Counted from the first letter of the stretch, positions 1 to 10,197 are shown. The stretch: 64,000 bases of DNA from an uncultured Bacteroidales bacterium (GCA_902785075.1 CACZXN010000007.1:1-64000), one strand, 5' to 3'. A program made the numbers and translations. The notes: generated by a model not told the origin, from the letters alone.

Positions 1-195
1 GATGTTAGCCATCTGTTCGAGTTTCTCATCGTTCAGTTCCATTTCGTCCCAAAGCTCATTGGCACGTTTGGCAACTTTTTTGAAGTAGTATTCCGATAAT
101 ACTTGCTGCACTTCTTTCAGCTCTTGCTCAGAGTTCATGCGTGAGAACATCTGAAGCAGGTGTAGCTGGATAGGATTGAAAACAGTTGCTTGCAT
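1..195 (-). CDS. Small antitoxin-like protein (3' end outside window)
   Basis: The first 65 codons of a small soluble acidic protein beginning MQATVFNPIQLHLLQMFSRM are visible; the gene runs off the left edge. No catalytic motif is present. The pattern of an N-terminal hydrophobic stretch, then E/K-rich helix and LWDEMELNDEK, resembles roughly 70-residue Bacteroidales proteins often encoded beside PIN-domain toxins, so an antitoxin role is possible. That is recall plus inference, because the partner would lie outside the window. The start is supported by a strong Shine-Dalgarno AAAGGAG (complement of 204-210) 8 nt upstream, which is unusual in this phylum. A TACATTTG -7 box lies at complement 227-234. 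Confidence 0.55.
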   Translation of the reverse strand, partial: MQATVFNPIQLHLLQMFSRMNSEQELKEVQQVLSEYYFKKVAKRANELWDEMELNDEKLEQMANI

Positions 196-301
196 AGTCT
201 TTTCTCCTTTTTATTCTTTCACGTTGCAAATGTACGGATTTATATTGACATAATCGATATAAACACCTAATTATTTTCTTTTATTAATTGATAAAACGCC
301 G

Positions 302-877
302 TTATTGCCCAAACGTGATGTCACGACGAATCATCGAGATGGTCTTTGGCGTGACATTGAGAAACGAAGCGATGTCCTGCAACGTGAGGTGTTGCACAAT
401 ACCCGGACAGCGACGCATGAGCAGGTCGTAGCGTTCACGGGGTGTGGTACGGAAGAAATCAAGATAGCGGGCACGAGCCTGACCAAGCAGATGCTCGCCG
501 ATGAGATAGCGCAATTCCATCTGCTCTTCATTTTCACGGAACCATGCCAACAACTTCTCCCCACTCACACGGTGAATACGACTGTCCATCATCGCCTCAA
601 TCGTCGTCTGCGATGGGCGACCATAGAGACAAGCAGGGTAATCACCCGCATACTCATCACTGAACGAGAACCATGTGAGATGCTCCTTGCCATCGCTGAT
701 ACCTCGAGCCGTATACTTGAAGCATCCTTCCGTCACGAAACCGAACCAGTGAGCCGGCTCACCCTCGCACTCCATCCGCTCCACCTTCCGGAAGCAGACC
801 TCCTCACCCTCACGCTCACAAAGCTCATGTAATGCCCGCAAGTCAATACCATCTGATGTCTTGAATTTCTGTTCCAT
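302..877 (-). CDS. Crp/Fnr-family transcriptional regulator
   Basis: A 191-residue protein with an N-terminal cyclic-nucleotide-binding-like beta-roll (about residues 15-110) and a C-terminal helix-turn-helix (LTLQDIASFLNVTPKTISMI, about 165-184). The C-terminal KTISxIRR recognition helix is typical of Bacteroidota Crp/Fnr regulators. No Fnr-type cysteine cluster is seen, so it is unlikely to be an oxygen-sensing Fe-S Fnr; the ligand is unknown. The ATG at 877 is preferred over longer in-frame starts because those lie inside the 3' end of the upstream beta-propeller gene, while 877 leaves a 10-bp gap. It is the last gene of a same-strand series and may regulate that cluster (inference). Confidence 0.85.
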   Translation of the reverse strand: MEQKFKTSDGIDLRALHELCEREGEEVCFRKVERMECEGEPAHWFGFVTEGCFKYTARGISDGKEHLTWFSFSDEYAGDYPACLYGRPSQTTIEAMMDSRIHRVSGEKLLAWFRENEEQMELRYLIGEHLLGQARARYLDFFRTTPRERYDLLMRRCPGIVQHLTLQDIASFLNVTPKTISMIRRDITFGQ

Positions 878-887
878 GACTGCATAA

Positions 888-2183
888 CTACTTCGCATAG
901 TCCACACGGAAGATGTTGACGGCATTGCCTCCACCGCCTGAACGTCCTTGCGAGGTGGTGAAGATGTAGCGTCCGTCCTTCGAGATGTCAAGTCCTACTG
1001 GATAGCTGTCCACAGATATGTGGGTGATGACCTTCATTTCCTTCGCATCGACAATATAGAGGGCGCTGGCGTTGTTGCAAGCTGCAAAGATGTACTTGCC
1101 TGAGGGTGACAGCTCGATGGTACGTGCGCCTGTGCCCACCTTGCAGTTGGTCCATCCGGTTATCTCCCCTTTCTTGTTCTTCATCTGACGGGCTGCATTG
1201 ATGAACTTCTCCAGTTCAATACGCTGAACATATCCGCCTCCGTTAATGCTGAGATAGAGGTAGCCGTTCTTAATGACAAGATGGCGTACGTTGCCCATCA
1301 TACCGAGCAGACGTCCCATATACTCTGACTTCTGGAGATCGATGACGGCAATACCGCCTCCGCCACCCATGCAGCCTACAAGCAGATAGTGGCCATCGGG
1401 AGTGAAGACCGTTCCACGAAGTGCGTAACCGCTACCGTTGTCGCGATCGACTGGGGAGGTAAGACTATAATGGAGGTCGAGCTGATGGTCGATGATGAAC
1501 ACTTCCTTATGATGCCATTGCTTGGGATCAGAACTGGAGATATCGATGAGTCCAACGGTGTTGTTACCCCAGTGGGAGATAGCTACATACTTGCCATCGG
1601 GTGATGTAGCAATCATCTTGGGCAGCGGACCTGTCTCCATAAGGCGGATAATCTTGTCGGTCTCGGTGTCGATGATGGCAACAGCTGAAGGGTCTTGTGC
1701 ATTGATGTCGTAGTTGCGACGATAGTAAGGTACCCAGAGATACTTTCCACCATGTGAGAAGGTGCTCTCGACCGGTTTACCGAAGAAGGTGTTGAGGGCA
1801 ATGCCGCGACCGTTGTAATGAGTAAACGGATAGAGGCCTGAAGGCTTACTCCAAAGAGCTGCATCGCGCTTCTCGTCGAACTTGTGGTTGATGACAGCGA
1901 GTTTCTTAAAGCCATCCATCGCATACGCCACAGTCTTGGCTCCCTCGAGGGAGTTGACATAGAACTTCTTGCCACTTGGATGCACATTGACCGACTTGGG
2001 CGAATGGATGTCCTGATCGTACGTGTTAGCATCGCTACTTGAATAGGCTATCTTCTTTCCAATCAACGTGACGGAAATACGTCCGTCAGCGGACTTTACT
2101 TCCGTACCAATCTTTGGATGAACAATCTGAGCGGAAGCCATGATGCTTGTCGCCAGAAATAGGCTGGATAAATAATACTTCAT
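888..2183 (-). CDS. Secreted YVTN/lactonase-like beta-propeller protein
   Basis: 431 residues with a Sec signal peptide (MKYYLSSLFLATSIMASAQ). The mature protein is built of repeated beta-propeller blades with motifs such as VNVHPSGKKFYV, ATSPDGKYVAISHWGNNTVGLID, ELSPSGKYIFAACN and DISKDGRYIFTTSQGRSG, typical of YVTN/YncE-type seven-bladed propellers. Such domains serve as binding scaffolds or lactonases; no specific catalytic assignment can be made. Its ATG overlaps the stop of the NhaC gene by 4 bp, so the two are probably translationally coupled and the propeller may act in the periplasm with the transporter (inference). Confidence 0.8.
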   Translation of the reverse strand: MKYYLSSLFLATSIMASAQIVHPKIGTEVKSADGRISVTLIGKKIAYSSSDANTYDQDIHSPKSVNVHPSGKKFYVNSLEGAKTVAYAMDGFKKLAVINHKFDEKRDAALWSKPSGLYPFTHYNGRGIALNTFFGKPVESTFSHGGKYLWVPYYRRNYDINAQDPSAVAIIDTETDKIIRLMETGPLPKMIATSPDGKYVAISHWGNNTVGLIDISSSDPKQWHHKEVFIIDHQLDLHYSLTSPVDRDNGSGYALRGTVFTPDGHYLLVGCMGGGGGIAVIDLQKSEYMGRLLGMMGNVRHLVIKNGYLYLSINGGGYVQRIELEKFINAARQMKNKKGEITGWTNCKVGTGARTIELSPSGKYIFAACNNASALYIVDAKEMKVITHISVDSYPVGLDISKDGRYIFTTSQGRSGGGGNAVNIFRVDYAK

Positions 2184-3646
2184 TTTGGTTTCTTTATTTG
2201 TATAGATGATATGATGATACTCATGAGCGGACTGATATAGTTGAAGAAACAGAACGGCAGGTATTCAAGTGTAGGAACGCCCAGCACGGTACTCTGAGTC
2301 ATACCGCAAGTATTCCACGGAATGAGCACAGAAGTGACAGTCGTGGAGTCTTCGGTGGTTCGAGACAAGAGACGTCCCTCGTAGCCCTTCTCCTTATAAG
2401 CCTTTTTGAACATGCTGATGGTGAGGATGATAGAGATATACTGATCGCATGTGAGGATGTTTGAAAGCAATCCCGAACAAGCGGTTGAAGCAACCAACGA
2501 AGTCGTTCCGCGAATGAGACGCATAATGACCAATGTGATGCTTTGAAGCATTCCGCTTGCAACCATCGCTCCACCGAAACACATGGCACAGAGGATGAGC
2601 CAAATGGTGTTCATCATACCTGCCATTCCACTCGTAGCTACCAACTCGTTCACCACCTCACTACCCGTATCGACATTTGTAGATGTAAAGAAAGTCATCA
2701 GTACACCTTTTACACATTGTCCGACAGAACCGCAGAATGAGAGCGACGGATCATCGGCAATCTTAATCAGGATATCGGGTTGAAGAATCAATGCACACAC
2801 CCCTGCGAGCAGCGACGAAGCAAAGAGAGTGATGAGCGACGGTACCTTCTTGGCAATCATCACAGCTGTGGCGATAGGTACCAGCATCGTCCAAAGGGAG
2901 ATGTTGTAGGTCGAACCCAAATGCTCCGTATATTCCTTCACCAACACATCGCCTTCTGAAACAAAGAAGAATCCGGCAACCACAAAGATAACCAAAGTGA
3001 CGCACATGGAAGGGATGGTCGTCTTCAGCATGTAGCGAATATGGACAAACAGATTAACCTCAGCCACACTGGATGCCAACACGGTGGTATCACTCAGCGG
3101 ACTGATCTTATCACCGAAGTAAGCGCCAGAGATGATGGCACCTGCCGACCAGTATTCGGGTATGCCCAACGCATTTCCAATACCAATCAGCGCCACACCG
3201 ATTGTAGCTACTGTGGTCCACGAAGAGCCAGTCATCACAGACACAACGGCACAGATGATGCAGGTACAGGCCAGATAATAGGTGGGAGACAGGATTTGAA
3301 CACCATAATATATTAATGTAGGCACAACTCCACTCACCATCCACGACGAAGACATCATGCCGATAATCAGCAGAATGCAAAGTGAAACGACAGAACTTGA
3401 TACCGTATCTACGATGCCTTGCTCAAACGATTTCCACTTCGAATGATAAACCAACATTGAGATAAGTATGCATACAGACGAAGCCATCAGCAGAGCAATC
3501 TGAGTACCTCCACCCAAGGCATCGCTGCCAAACAAGCTTATCATGACGACCATCATCCCTACCAGCACAACGACGGGTATGATGGCAATCAGAGGATGAG
3601 GTATGCGTTCCAGACTTTCGTTTTCTAAAGGTAGACGGGTTGACAT
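2180..3646 (-). CDS. nhaC: NhaC-family Na+/H+ antiporter
   Basis: 488 residues, strongly hydrophobic, with about 11-12 membrane segments. The motif SGAYFGDKISPLSDTTVLASS (about residues 173-193) is the conserved signature of NhaC-type antiporters, and the region VMTGSSWTTVATIGVALIGIG preceding it matches the first repeat of the family. Substrates could be Na+/H+ or, as in some NhaC relatives, organic anions such as malate/lactate; sequence alone does not decide. The gene begins 14 bp after the S41-like gene ends and overlaps the downstream propeller gene by 4 bp, indicating an operon. Confidence 0.85.
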   Translation of the reverse strand: MSTRLPLENESLERIPHPLIAIIPVVVLVGMMVVMISLFGSDALGGGTQIALLMASSVCILISMLVYHSKWKSFEQGIVDTVSSSVVSLCILLIIGMMSSSWMVSGVVPTLIYYGVQILSPTYYLACTCIICAVVSVMTGSSWTTVATIGVALIGIGNALGIPEYWSAGAIISGAYFGDKISPLSDTTVLASSVAEVNLFVHIRYMLKTTIPSMCVTLVIFVVAGFFFVSEGDVLVKEYTEHLGSTYNISLWTMLVPIATAVMIAKKVPSLITLFASSLLAGVCALILQPDILIKIADDPSLSFCGSVGQCVKGVLMTFFTSTNVDTGSEVVNELVATSGMAGMMNTIWLILCAMCFGGAMVASGMLQSITLVIMRLIRGTTSLVASTACSGLLSNILTCDQYISIILTISMFKKAYKEKGYEGRLLSRTTEDSTTVTSVLIPWNTCGMTQSTVLGVPTLEYLPFCFFNYISPLMSIIISSIQIKKPK

Positions 3647-3660
3647 GTGTGTGTGTGGTA

Positions 3661-4896
3661 TTAGCGATTCAACAAGATATAATTGACAAGGACCTCACGA
3701 CGGTCTCCATAGGGATATAACACGGCGTACTCGAATTCATTGATGGGGTCATCGGGCGTTATTCCTTTTCTATAGTCGTAGTTTCCATCCTTATCTCCGA
3801 CAAATGCTACTGCAGGATAAATGGTAAATTGATAGTCGGAAGGTATTGCTTTCAGCATCACATTCTGACCAGCTGTGGTCTGTCCTATCACTCTCACACA
3901 ATCGGGCGACATGGCTTGCAAGCCGTGTATCAACCACTCAGCAGCACCTTGGGTATATTTGCTCGTGATGAAGTACAGATTGTAGGCACCCGTGGTTGTG
4001 ATGGAATATGTCTGGTTATTAGCTGACTTCGAGGGATTCCAGAACGTACGCAGGAAAGGACCATCGACTTGACCGATGAGTTTTGCTACCTCACATACGC
4101 ACTCGATAGTTCCCCTGTTACACAGACGCAAATCAATAATCAGGTCGTACATCGTGGGAGATTTCAAACGATTGATAGCAGCCGTTATCTCCTCCGTTTG
4201 ACTGAGGTCGCTCAGCATCAGATAACCAATATCGCTATACAACAGGCGACTCACCATCACAGCAGGAACTGTCACACGTTCGGACTTCCCTATCGTCAAC
4301 GTATCGTGTCCCGCCCAACACAATGCTTCTTCATCATCACTAAGACCTAAATGACTTACATGCAGTTTGCGCGAACGACCGTTCACCAGATTCTTGATGA
4401 TGGAGGAGTTTACCTTGTCATTATCAATCTGACCGATGAAATCGTTACGTTGCAACCCACATTGCTCAGCAGGCGAATTGGCATACACCGTCAAGACTCG
4501 AGCATATTGCTTCGTGGTCTCACCTGTCGGGTCACTCATCAGTTCCACATCCATTCCGTATGAATTGATATGATTGAAAGTGCCGCATGGTAATGGGTCG
4601 GACTCAATCGTATCGATAAGACAATACGACCACTTATCATTCGCTTTGCTCTGTGCCGTCAGTTTAGAAATGAAATCAGTAGGCTTGGAAAAATATTGCT
4701 GCCAATCGACATCCTTAATGCTATCGCCCCACAAATACCATTCTGTCATCAAGTCTTGCAACTGATGACATCCCACCGTTTTCTCCTCGTATTCATAAGT
4801 TCGGTCCTTTCCGCACGCCACACACAGCAGTCCTACTGAACACCATGTAACGAGCTGAAAAGAGAACGAAGACCTAATGTGTTTGTATATATTCAT
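3661..4896 (-). CDS. S41-like lipoprotein, probable pseudoprotease
   Basis: 411 residues. An N-terminal hydrophobic stretch ends in LLCVAC, so lipidation at Cys28 is likely though the lipobox is weak. A PDZ-like segment (ANSPAEQCGLQRNDFIGQID, about 139-158) precedes a C-terminal-processing-peptidase fold (DLIIDLRLCNRG, about 251-262). In active S41 enzymes the nucleophile lies in T-A-S-A-S-E and the general base in G-x-x-T-x-G-K. Here the corresponding segments read TQGAAE (315-320), giving Gly317 for Ser, and GQTTAGQ (338-344), giving Gln344 for Lys. Both catalytic residues are therefore replaced while the fold motifs remain, suggesting a non-catalytic binding protein. It overlaps the 3' end of the C10 peptidase gene by 23 bp, so the two are coupled. 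Confidence 0.75.
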   Translation of the reverse strand: MNIYKHIRSSFSFQLVTWCSVGLLCVACGKDRTYEYEEKTVGCHQLQDLMTEWYLWGDSIKDVDWQQYFSKPTDFISKLTAQSKANDKWSYCLIDTIESDPLPCGTFNHINSYGMDVELMSDPTGETTKQYARVLTVYANSPAEQCGLQRNDFIGQIDNDKVNSSIIKNLVNGRSRKLHVSHLGLSDDEEALCWAGHDTLTIGKSERVTVPAVMVSRLLYSDIGYLMLSDLSQTEEITAAINRLKSPTMYDLIIDLRLCNRGTIECVCEVAKLIGQVDGPFLRTFWNPSKSANNQTYSITTTGAYNLYFITSKYTQGAAEWLIHGLQAMSPDCVRVIGQTTAGQNVMLKAIPSDYQFTIYPAVAFVGDKDGNYDYRKGITPDDPINEFEYAVLYPYGDRREVLVNYILLNR

Positions 4897-7800
4897 ATAT
4901 TTTCAATACATCTTGTGTATCTACAGCACCATCACCATTCACATCCTCAACTGGCGAAGTGCCCTGCCCTGTTGCATTCTGGATATATTCGTAAATCTTC
5001 AAGACATCCTGAGTATCCACAGCACCATCACCGTTCACATCTTCCGGCAATGAAGTAGCTGCATAGGCTGTAAGCGTCAAGCGGAAATCATCAGCCTTGT
5101 AGAAGAATCCTTCCTTGACACCGATTTCCAACTCACCCGACTCCACGAAGATATCATCGATACGAGCTACAACCAAATAATGAGCTCCCAACGGACTGGA
5201 CTTTACAACTGCTGTAGTATCACCTGCAAAGAGCGTAATCTCATGTCCTTCTGACGAGCCGACCTTTGCAGTCAGTCGGTAGTAACCCTTAGGCAGATCC
5301 TTCACAACCTGCGAGAGCGAACTACTTGTACTGTCAGCCTTACAATTATACAGGAAAGATGTTCCGTCACCTCCCACACTCTTCACCGCCAATTCCGTAT
5401 TTTTCTTGATAGTTCCCTCAGTAGTCCAACCCGTTTTTCCTGATTCAAACGAAGGATTGGTTATGTAGGAAGTGTAGTCTATCATTTCGTAAGGATTCGG
5501 TGCATCAACGATATAGCGTTGTGTCATTGCTTCCAACTCTTTACAACGCTGACGCACTTCAGAGAGAACTGCCTCACGCTCTGCAAACATAATCTCTGCA
5601 GAGTCTTTCATTGCAACGAATGCTTTTGTCGAATCTCGATGGGCATAATTCTGATGTTCATCAAGTGCAATATATGCTGCTTGTATCGCTTCTGCCAAGT
5701 TTTGATATGTCGGGTCAGATGTGATTGAGGAATAAGCGCGGAATTCCTTTGTCACCTTTGCATCATAGAAATAGCCACGCAAAGCCTCAACTGCTGTACC
5801 TTCGTCCACAATAGTGAAATACTGCTGATCTGCATCGTTCACCATCATCGCTCCTTGGGGAGTGGTTGTAGCAACAAATGTTCCGACCAAAGCTGAATCT
5901 ACATTTTCCACAGGTGCTTTCACCACATTCACGTTCTTTCCGCAAAGTGTCTGTTGTTTGTCGCTCGACGACATCATGATATAGGTATGACCGGCAACCA
6001 ACGAACGTACATCTGTCGTTCGATTGCTGATACCGCTGGAGATATGCGAATCTATCTGACGGGCATAGATTCCTGCAGGAACATCTACATCACAAGGCAC
6101 AGTCATCAATCCCCATCGTGCTGCGGGTAGATTGACTGCCACTGAAGCCTCAATCGCTGTAAAATCGGCTTTCGGAGCAAAGTCATATCCTGGTGTGAGC
6201 ACCAACTGCTGGCACACGCCGTTCTTGATTACATTCAGTCCTGTAGCTTCCGAATCGTCGCTTACATAAAAGACTGCATTCGGATTGGCATCCAACACAG
6301 GAATGCGTCCAATCTTATTCACTTCCGTTAAGTCATAGCAGGTAGCTCCTTTGTATGCTGTTTTCTTCGTCAACGTGACAAATTTGTTCATATCCCATAC
6401 ACCTGCAACTTTCAGACATCCGTCAACCATTTCGACCGCCTCAAGTTCTGCATCTTTCAACACAAATCGAACCGTTGCAGCCTCCTCTGATGGCTTCTGA
6501 AGGATATCATCAGAACGCATCGCAGGAATGGTATCGATCATCACTCCATAATACAGATTGCCTACAGAGATCGGACAAGCAGTTGTTGACGAGATGGAGA
6601 TGGAGGCAATTCCTGTTCCTTGTGGATCGATGGTCACTTTACCGTATTTGTATCCTACATAGTTGAACGTCTGTCCATCATCAGTACTTTCATAGATAGC
6701 CATACGAGGTGAACCATCGAAACCTATCATACTCTTATTCTCGATCTCTGCATCGACTGTCGTACGGTTGTTATAAACCACTTGATAGGTTTGATTGTTG
6801 TGTATTTCCTGATCACAGCTGCCAAACAACGTCAGTTGCTTGAGCCATAAGTCGTTAACAGGAGTTTCGGGTTCTACTTCGTATTTTGCCAATATGTTCA
6901 GGTTCTTGTCTGTCACAAAGAAATACCACTTCGAACCAGTTGTCGGTTTCGCCTGCAACTTCACTCTCACGGCTGTTCCTTTATTGCTCACAATCGTTTC
7001 TGTATCCTTATCCTTTGCCTCTGATAGATTGGTAGGATTCTTGCCTGTGGTATTTGCAAATAGATACAAGCCGGAATAGTCAAGTGTTCCATTGTTGATA
7101 ACCTCAACCGTAAAGGTGTTCGAACGATTGAAATATACCTTTGGACGAATAATAAATTCTGCTTTCAGATTGGGTTTACGGGGAGAGACACCTACCACAT
7201 ATTCTTGCCAACTATCGTTAAATCCCCATGATGGACTTTGATGACGAGCTACAGTATAGTATCCGTCATTCTGTCCGCCCCAACCCAGATTGAAATGGAA
7301 CAAACCTGTTTTTGCCTGATAACCGTCGATTACGATAGCATGCCCTTCTGTCACTGTTTCACCCTTTTCGTTCTGACGCTCTTTACAACCCGCATAGAGC
7401 ACAGGTGCTTGCTTCGACAATTCATTGTATAGTTGAGTAATCCAATTATCATCCGATACGATATCATTACCTCCCTGATCTTTATATCTATGTGTACCTC
7501 CATTCATGCCAAACACATTTTGGAATACACGCATGCAGTTTTCGGGATAACCTGCTGTTCCACCCGACGCATTGGTTCCGTAAACCAGTCCTGCACCACC
7601 TCCTACGACAGCCATGAGAATAGCGACTGCTTCTCGATACTCTTCGGGTTCAGTCCGATAACTGGTTCGCATCAAGTCCCATTTCAGAGGAGTCCCTTTC
7701 GGGAAAGCTTTTGTTGCCTTTGCTATATTGCCCGAGGTATAACTGGATGTAGCACCCAGAGTATATGCCGTCAGATCCTTATGCCAATAATACAAAACCT

Positions 7801-8341
7801 GTGCTGCAGCTGTAGCAACACATCCTGTTATACACCTTTCGTTACCAGTCTTTGCATCTGGACACAGATTATTGTAAGGCCAGCCTTGATCCCAATGGGT
7901 TTGAACCAAGGGAGCAATATCAGTTCTTCCTGCTACAGCAGCACGTCTCCTTGGTGCATTTGATGCCTGAGCATCTTCAATCATATTACCATAGTAATCC
8001 AAATACCACTTTAGGAATGGGGCGATATTATCTTCATCGAAATCTCCCGTCTCGGTATATCCCAACACATCTGTAATGGCATCATCACCACTCACAATGA
8101 CAAATCCCTGATTCTCCCCACGACTAAATATATAATAAGGAGCTGTTGACTGATACTTTGGAGCAAACCTACGTCCATCGGTATGCTTACGAATTGCCTT
8201 CTTGACCAACTGAGGCTGAGCATTCGTATCGCTCATAAACTGAGCAGCCAATTGTTTTGCTTTTTCAAAATCAATAGGATCGGCCATCAACACAGCCGCC
8301 ACACATAAGGCACTGAATGTAAGGAATAATTTTTTTTGCAT
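4874..8341 (-). CDS. C10 (streptopain-type) cysteine peptidase with C-terminal dockerin-like pair
   Basis: 1155 residues, secreted (signal MQKKLFLTFSALCVAAVLMA). Residues about 21-120 resemble the Spi/streptopain propeptide that keeps the enzyme inactive (FVIVSGDDAITDVLGY). The catalytic domain has the nucleophile in ITGCVATAAAQ (Cys174), the histidine in EGHAIVIDGY (His334) and the FNLGWGG motif (Trp354), as in SpeB and Porphyromonas PrtT. A long beta-rich and helical region follows. The protein ends in two nearly identical dockerin-type repeats (residues 1101-1121 and 1133-1153, DVNGDGAVDTQDVLKIYEYI). The catalytic residues look intact. It starts 20 bp after lepA and overlaps the S41-like gene. 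A secreted proteolytic role in nutrition or host interaction is inferred. Confidence 0.88.
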   Translation of the reverse strand: MQKKLFLTFSALCVAAVLMADPIDFEKAKQLAAQFMSDTNAQPQLVKKAIRKHTDGRRFAPKYQSTAPYYIFSRGENQGFVIVSGDDAITDVLGYTETGDFDEDNIAPFLKWYLDYYGNMIEDAQASNAPRRRAAVAGRTDIAPLVQTHWDQGWPYNNLCPDAKTGNERCITGCVATAAAQVLYYWHKDLTAYTLGATSSYTSGNIAKATKAFPKGTPLKWDLMRTSYRTEPEEYREAVAILMAVVGGGAGLVYGTNASGGTAGYPENCMRVFQNVFGMNGGTHRYKDQGGNDIVSDDNWITQLYNELSKQAPVLYAGCKERQNEKGETVTEGHAIVIDGYQAKTGLFHFNLGWGGQNDGYYTVARHQSPSWGFNDSWQEYVVGVSPRKPNLKAEFIIRPKVYFNRSNTFTVEVINNGTLDYSGLYLFANTTGKNPTNLSEAKDKDTETIVSNKGTAVRVKLQAKPTTGSKWYFFVTDKNLNILAKYEVEPETPVNDLWLKQLTLFGSCDQEIHNNQTYQVVYNNRTTVDAEIENKSMIGFDGSPRMAIYESTDDGQTFNYVGYKYGKVTIDPQGTGIASISISSTTACPISVGNLYYGVMIDTIPAMRSDDILQKPSEEAATVRFVLKDAELEAVEMVDGCLKVAGVWDMNKFVTLTKKTAYKGATCYDLTEVNKIGRIPVLDANPNAVFYVSDDSEATGLNVIKNGVCQQLVLTPGYDFAPKADFTAIEASVAVNLPAARWGLMTVPCDVDVPAGIYARQIDSHISSGISNRTTDVRSLVAGHTYIMMSSSDKQQTLCGKNVNVVKAPVENVDSALVGTFVATTTPQGAMMVNDADQQYFTIVDEGTAVEALRGYFYDAKVTKEFRAYSSITSDPTYQNLAEAIQAAYIALDEHQNYAHRDSTKAFVAMKDSAEIMFAEREAVLSEVRQRCKELEAMTQRYIVDAPNPYEMIDYTSYITNPSFESGKTGWTTEGTIKKNTELAVKSVGGDGTSFLYNCKADSTSSSLSQVVKDLPKGYYRLTAKVGSSEGHEITLFAGDTTAVVKSSPLGAHYLVVARIDDIFVESGELEIGVKEGFFYKADDFRLTLTAYAATSLPEDVNGDGAVDTQDVLKIYEYIQNATGQGTSPVEDVNGDGAVDTQDVLKIYEYIQTH

Positions 8342-8361
8342 GTTTTTGGTATTATTAGTTT

Positions 8362-10167
8362 TTATTCGTCTAATTTCAACACAGCAAGGAATGCCTTTTG
8401 AGGCACTTGCACATTGCCGATTTGTTTCATACGTTTCTTACCGGCTTTCTGTTTCTCCAGCAGCTTACGTTTACGGGAAACATCACCTCCATAACACTTT
8501 GCCAACACGTCCTTACGAACTTGTTTCACAGTCTCACGCGCAATGATTTTTCCTCCGATAGCTGCCTGAATAGCGATATCAAACTGTTGACGTGGCAACA
8601 GGTCTTTCAGTCGCTCACACATACGACGACCGAGAGTCACAGCATTGTCCACATGCGTCAAGGTCGACAAGGCATCCACACTTTCGCCATTCAGCAAGAT
8701 GTCAAGTTTCACAAGTTTTGACGGACGGAAACCTGCACTATGATAATCAAACGAAGCGTAGCCACGACTGATGCTCTTTAACTTATCATAGAAATCGATG
8801 ACGATTTCACCCAACGGCATCAGGAACTGAATCTCGACTCGGTTACCCGCTATAAACTCTTGTTTGACGAGTTCGCCTCGTTTACTTAGACACAAGGTCA
8901 TAATCGGTCCGATATAAGTTGATGTTGTGATGACTGTTGCATGGATATAGGGTTCCTCAACATGTTCTATCAGAGTCGGATCGGGCATACTCGAAGGGTT
9001 ATGCACCTCTTGGGCATTCCCATGTTTGTCATACACCATATACGATACGTTAGGTACCGTCGTGATGACATTCATGTTAAACTCACGATCCAGTCGTTCC
9101 TGAACAATCTCCATATGAAGCAATCCAAGGAAGCCACATCGGAATCCGAATCCCAAAGCAGCCGAACTCTCATGCTGGAACGACAAGGAAGCATCGTTCA
9201 ACTGTAGTTTCTCCAGCGAAGTGCGAAGGTTCTCGTAGTCTTCCGTTTCTATCGGATAGACACCCGCGAACACCATTGGTTTCACCTCTTCAAAACCCTC
9301 AATAGCTGTATCGCTTGGATTAGACACCGTGGTGATTGTATCACCCACCTTCACCTCCACGGCATTCTTGATGCCTGAAACGATATAACCCACATCACCT
9401 GTTCTCAGTTCCTTCTTAGGAATCATATCCATCTTCAACACACCAATCTCCTCTGCCATATATTCTTTCTTCGTGTTGATGAAACGCACCTTCTCTCCAG
9501 GGCGCATCACACCGTTCTCTATCTTGAAGTATGCAATGATACCACGATAGGAGTTAAAGACAGAATCGAAAATCAATGCCTGCAAAGGTGCATCTTCATC
9601 ACCTGTCGGATGTGGAATGCGCTCAACGACTGCATTCAAGATATCCTCCACACCCTCTCCTGTCTTACCCGAAGCCAGAATAATCTCCTCACGCTTACAA
9701 CCCAAGAGGTCGATGATTTCATCGGCCACCTCATCGGGCATAGCATTCGGCATATCTATCTTATTGATGACTGGAATGATTTCCAAGTCGTTATCGATAG
9801 CCATATACAGATTTGAGATGGTCTGTGCCTGTACTCCCTGAGTAGCATCGACAACCAACAAAGCTCCTTCGCACGCTGCTATCGAACGCGACACCTCGTA
9901 CGAGAAATCCACATGTCCCGGAGTATCAATCAGGTTCAGCACAAACTTCTTACCATTTGCTTCTGACATCTTACCTCTGTATTCATACTCCATCTGAATG
10001 GCATGACTCTTGATAGTGATACCTCGTTCGCGTTCCAGGTCCATATCGTCCAACATCTGACCTTCCGTCACCTTAATCGTATGAGTGTACTCCAACAGAC
10101 GATCTGCCAAAGTCGACTTGCCGTGATCAATGTGGGCGATGATACAAAAATTACGTATATGATTCAT
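8362..10167 (-). CDS. lepA: Elongation factor 4 (LepA) GTPase
   Basis: 601 residues, the normal length for LepA/EF4, a ribosome-associated GTPase that acts in translation under stress. The G-domain motifs are clear: G1 AHIDHGKST (residues 11-19), G3 DTPGHVDF and G4 NKIDMP. The C-terminal part carries the LepA-specific domain ([56 protein letters not shown]). The start at 10167 follows a TAACTTTG box at complement 10198-10205. It is the first gene of the six-gene same-strand series down to position 302; the promoter upstream of lepA is the only clear one seen for that series. Confidence 0.97.
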   Translation of the reverse strand: MNHIRNFCIIAHIDHGKSTLADRLLEYTHTIKVTEGQMLDDMDLERERGITIKSHAIQMEYEYRGKMSEANGKKFVLNLIDTPGHVDFSYEVSRSIAACEGALLVVDATQGVQAQTISNLYMAIDNDLEIIPVINKIDMPNAMPDEVADEIIDLLGCKREEIILASGKTGEGVEDILNAVVERIPHPTGDEDAPLQALIFDSVFNSYRGIIAYFKIENGVMRPGEKVRFINTKKEYMAEEIGVLKMDMIPKKELRTGDVGYIVSGIKNAVEVKVGDTITTVSNPSDTAIEGFEEVKPMVFAGVYPIETEDYENLRTSLEKLQLNDASLSFQHESSAALGFGFRCGFLGLLHMEIVQERLDREFNMNVITTVPNVSYMVYDKHGNAQEVHNPSSMPDPTLIEHVEEPYIHATVITTSTYIGPIMTLCLSKRGELVKQEFIAGNRVEIQFLMPLGEIVIDFYDKLKSISRGYASFDYHSAGFRPSKLVKLDILLNGESVDALSTLTHVDNAVTLGRRMCERLKDLLPRQQFDIAIQAAIGGKIIARETVKQVRKDVLAKCYGGDVSRKRKLLEKQKAGKKRMKQIGNVQVPQKAFLAVLKLDE

Positions 10168-10197
10168 AAATCTTTAATCTGCGATGTTTTTGAGTTG

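Noticed and set aside
305..832. 175-codon plus-strand ORF over the Crp-type regulator
   Set aside because: It is antisense to a clearly conserved HTH/cNMP-fold gene and has no protein-like composition.
4919..5040. The dockerin-like pair as evidence for a cellulosome
   Set aside because: No cohesin or scaffoldin is in the window, and the enzyme is a peptidase; kept as an open question only.
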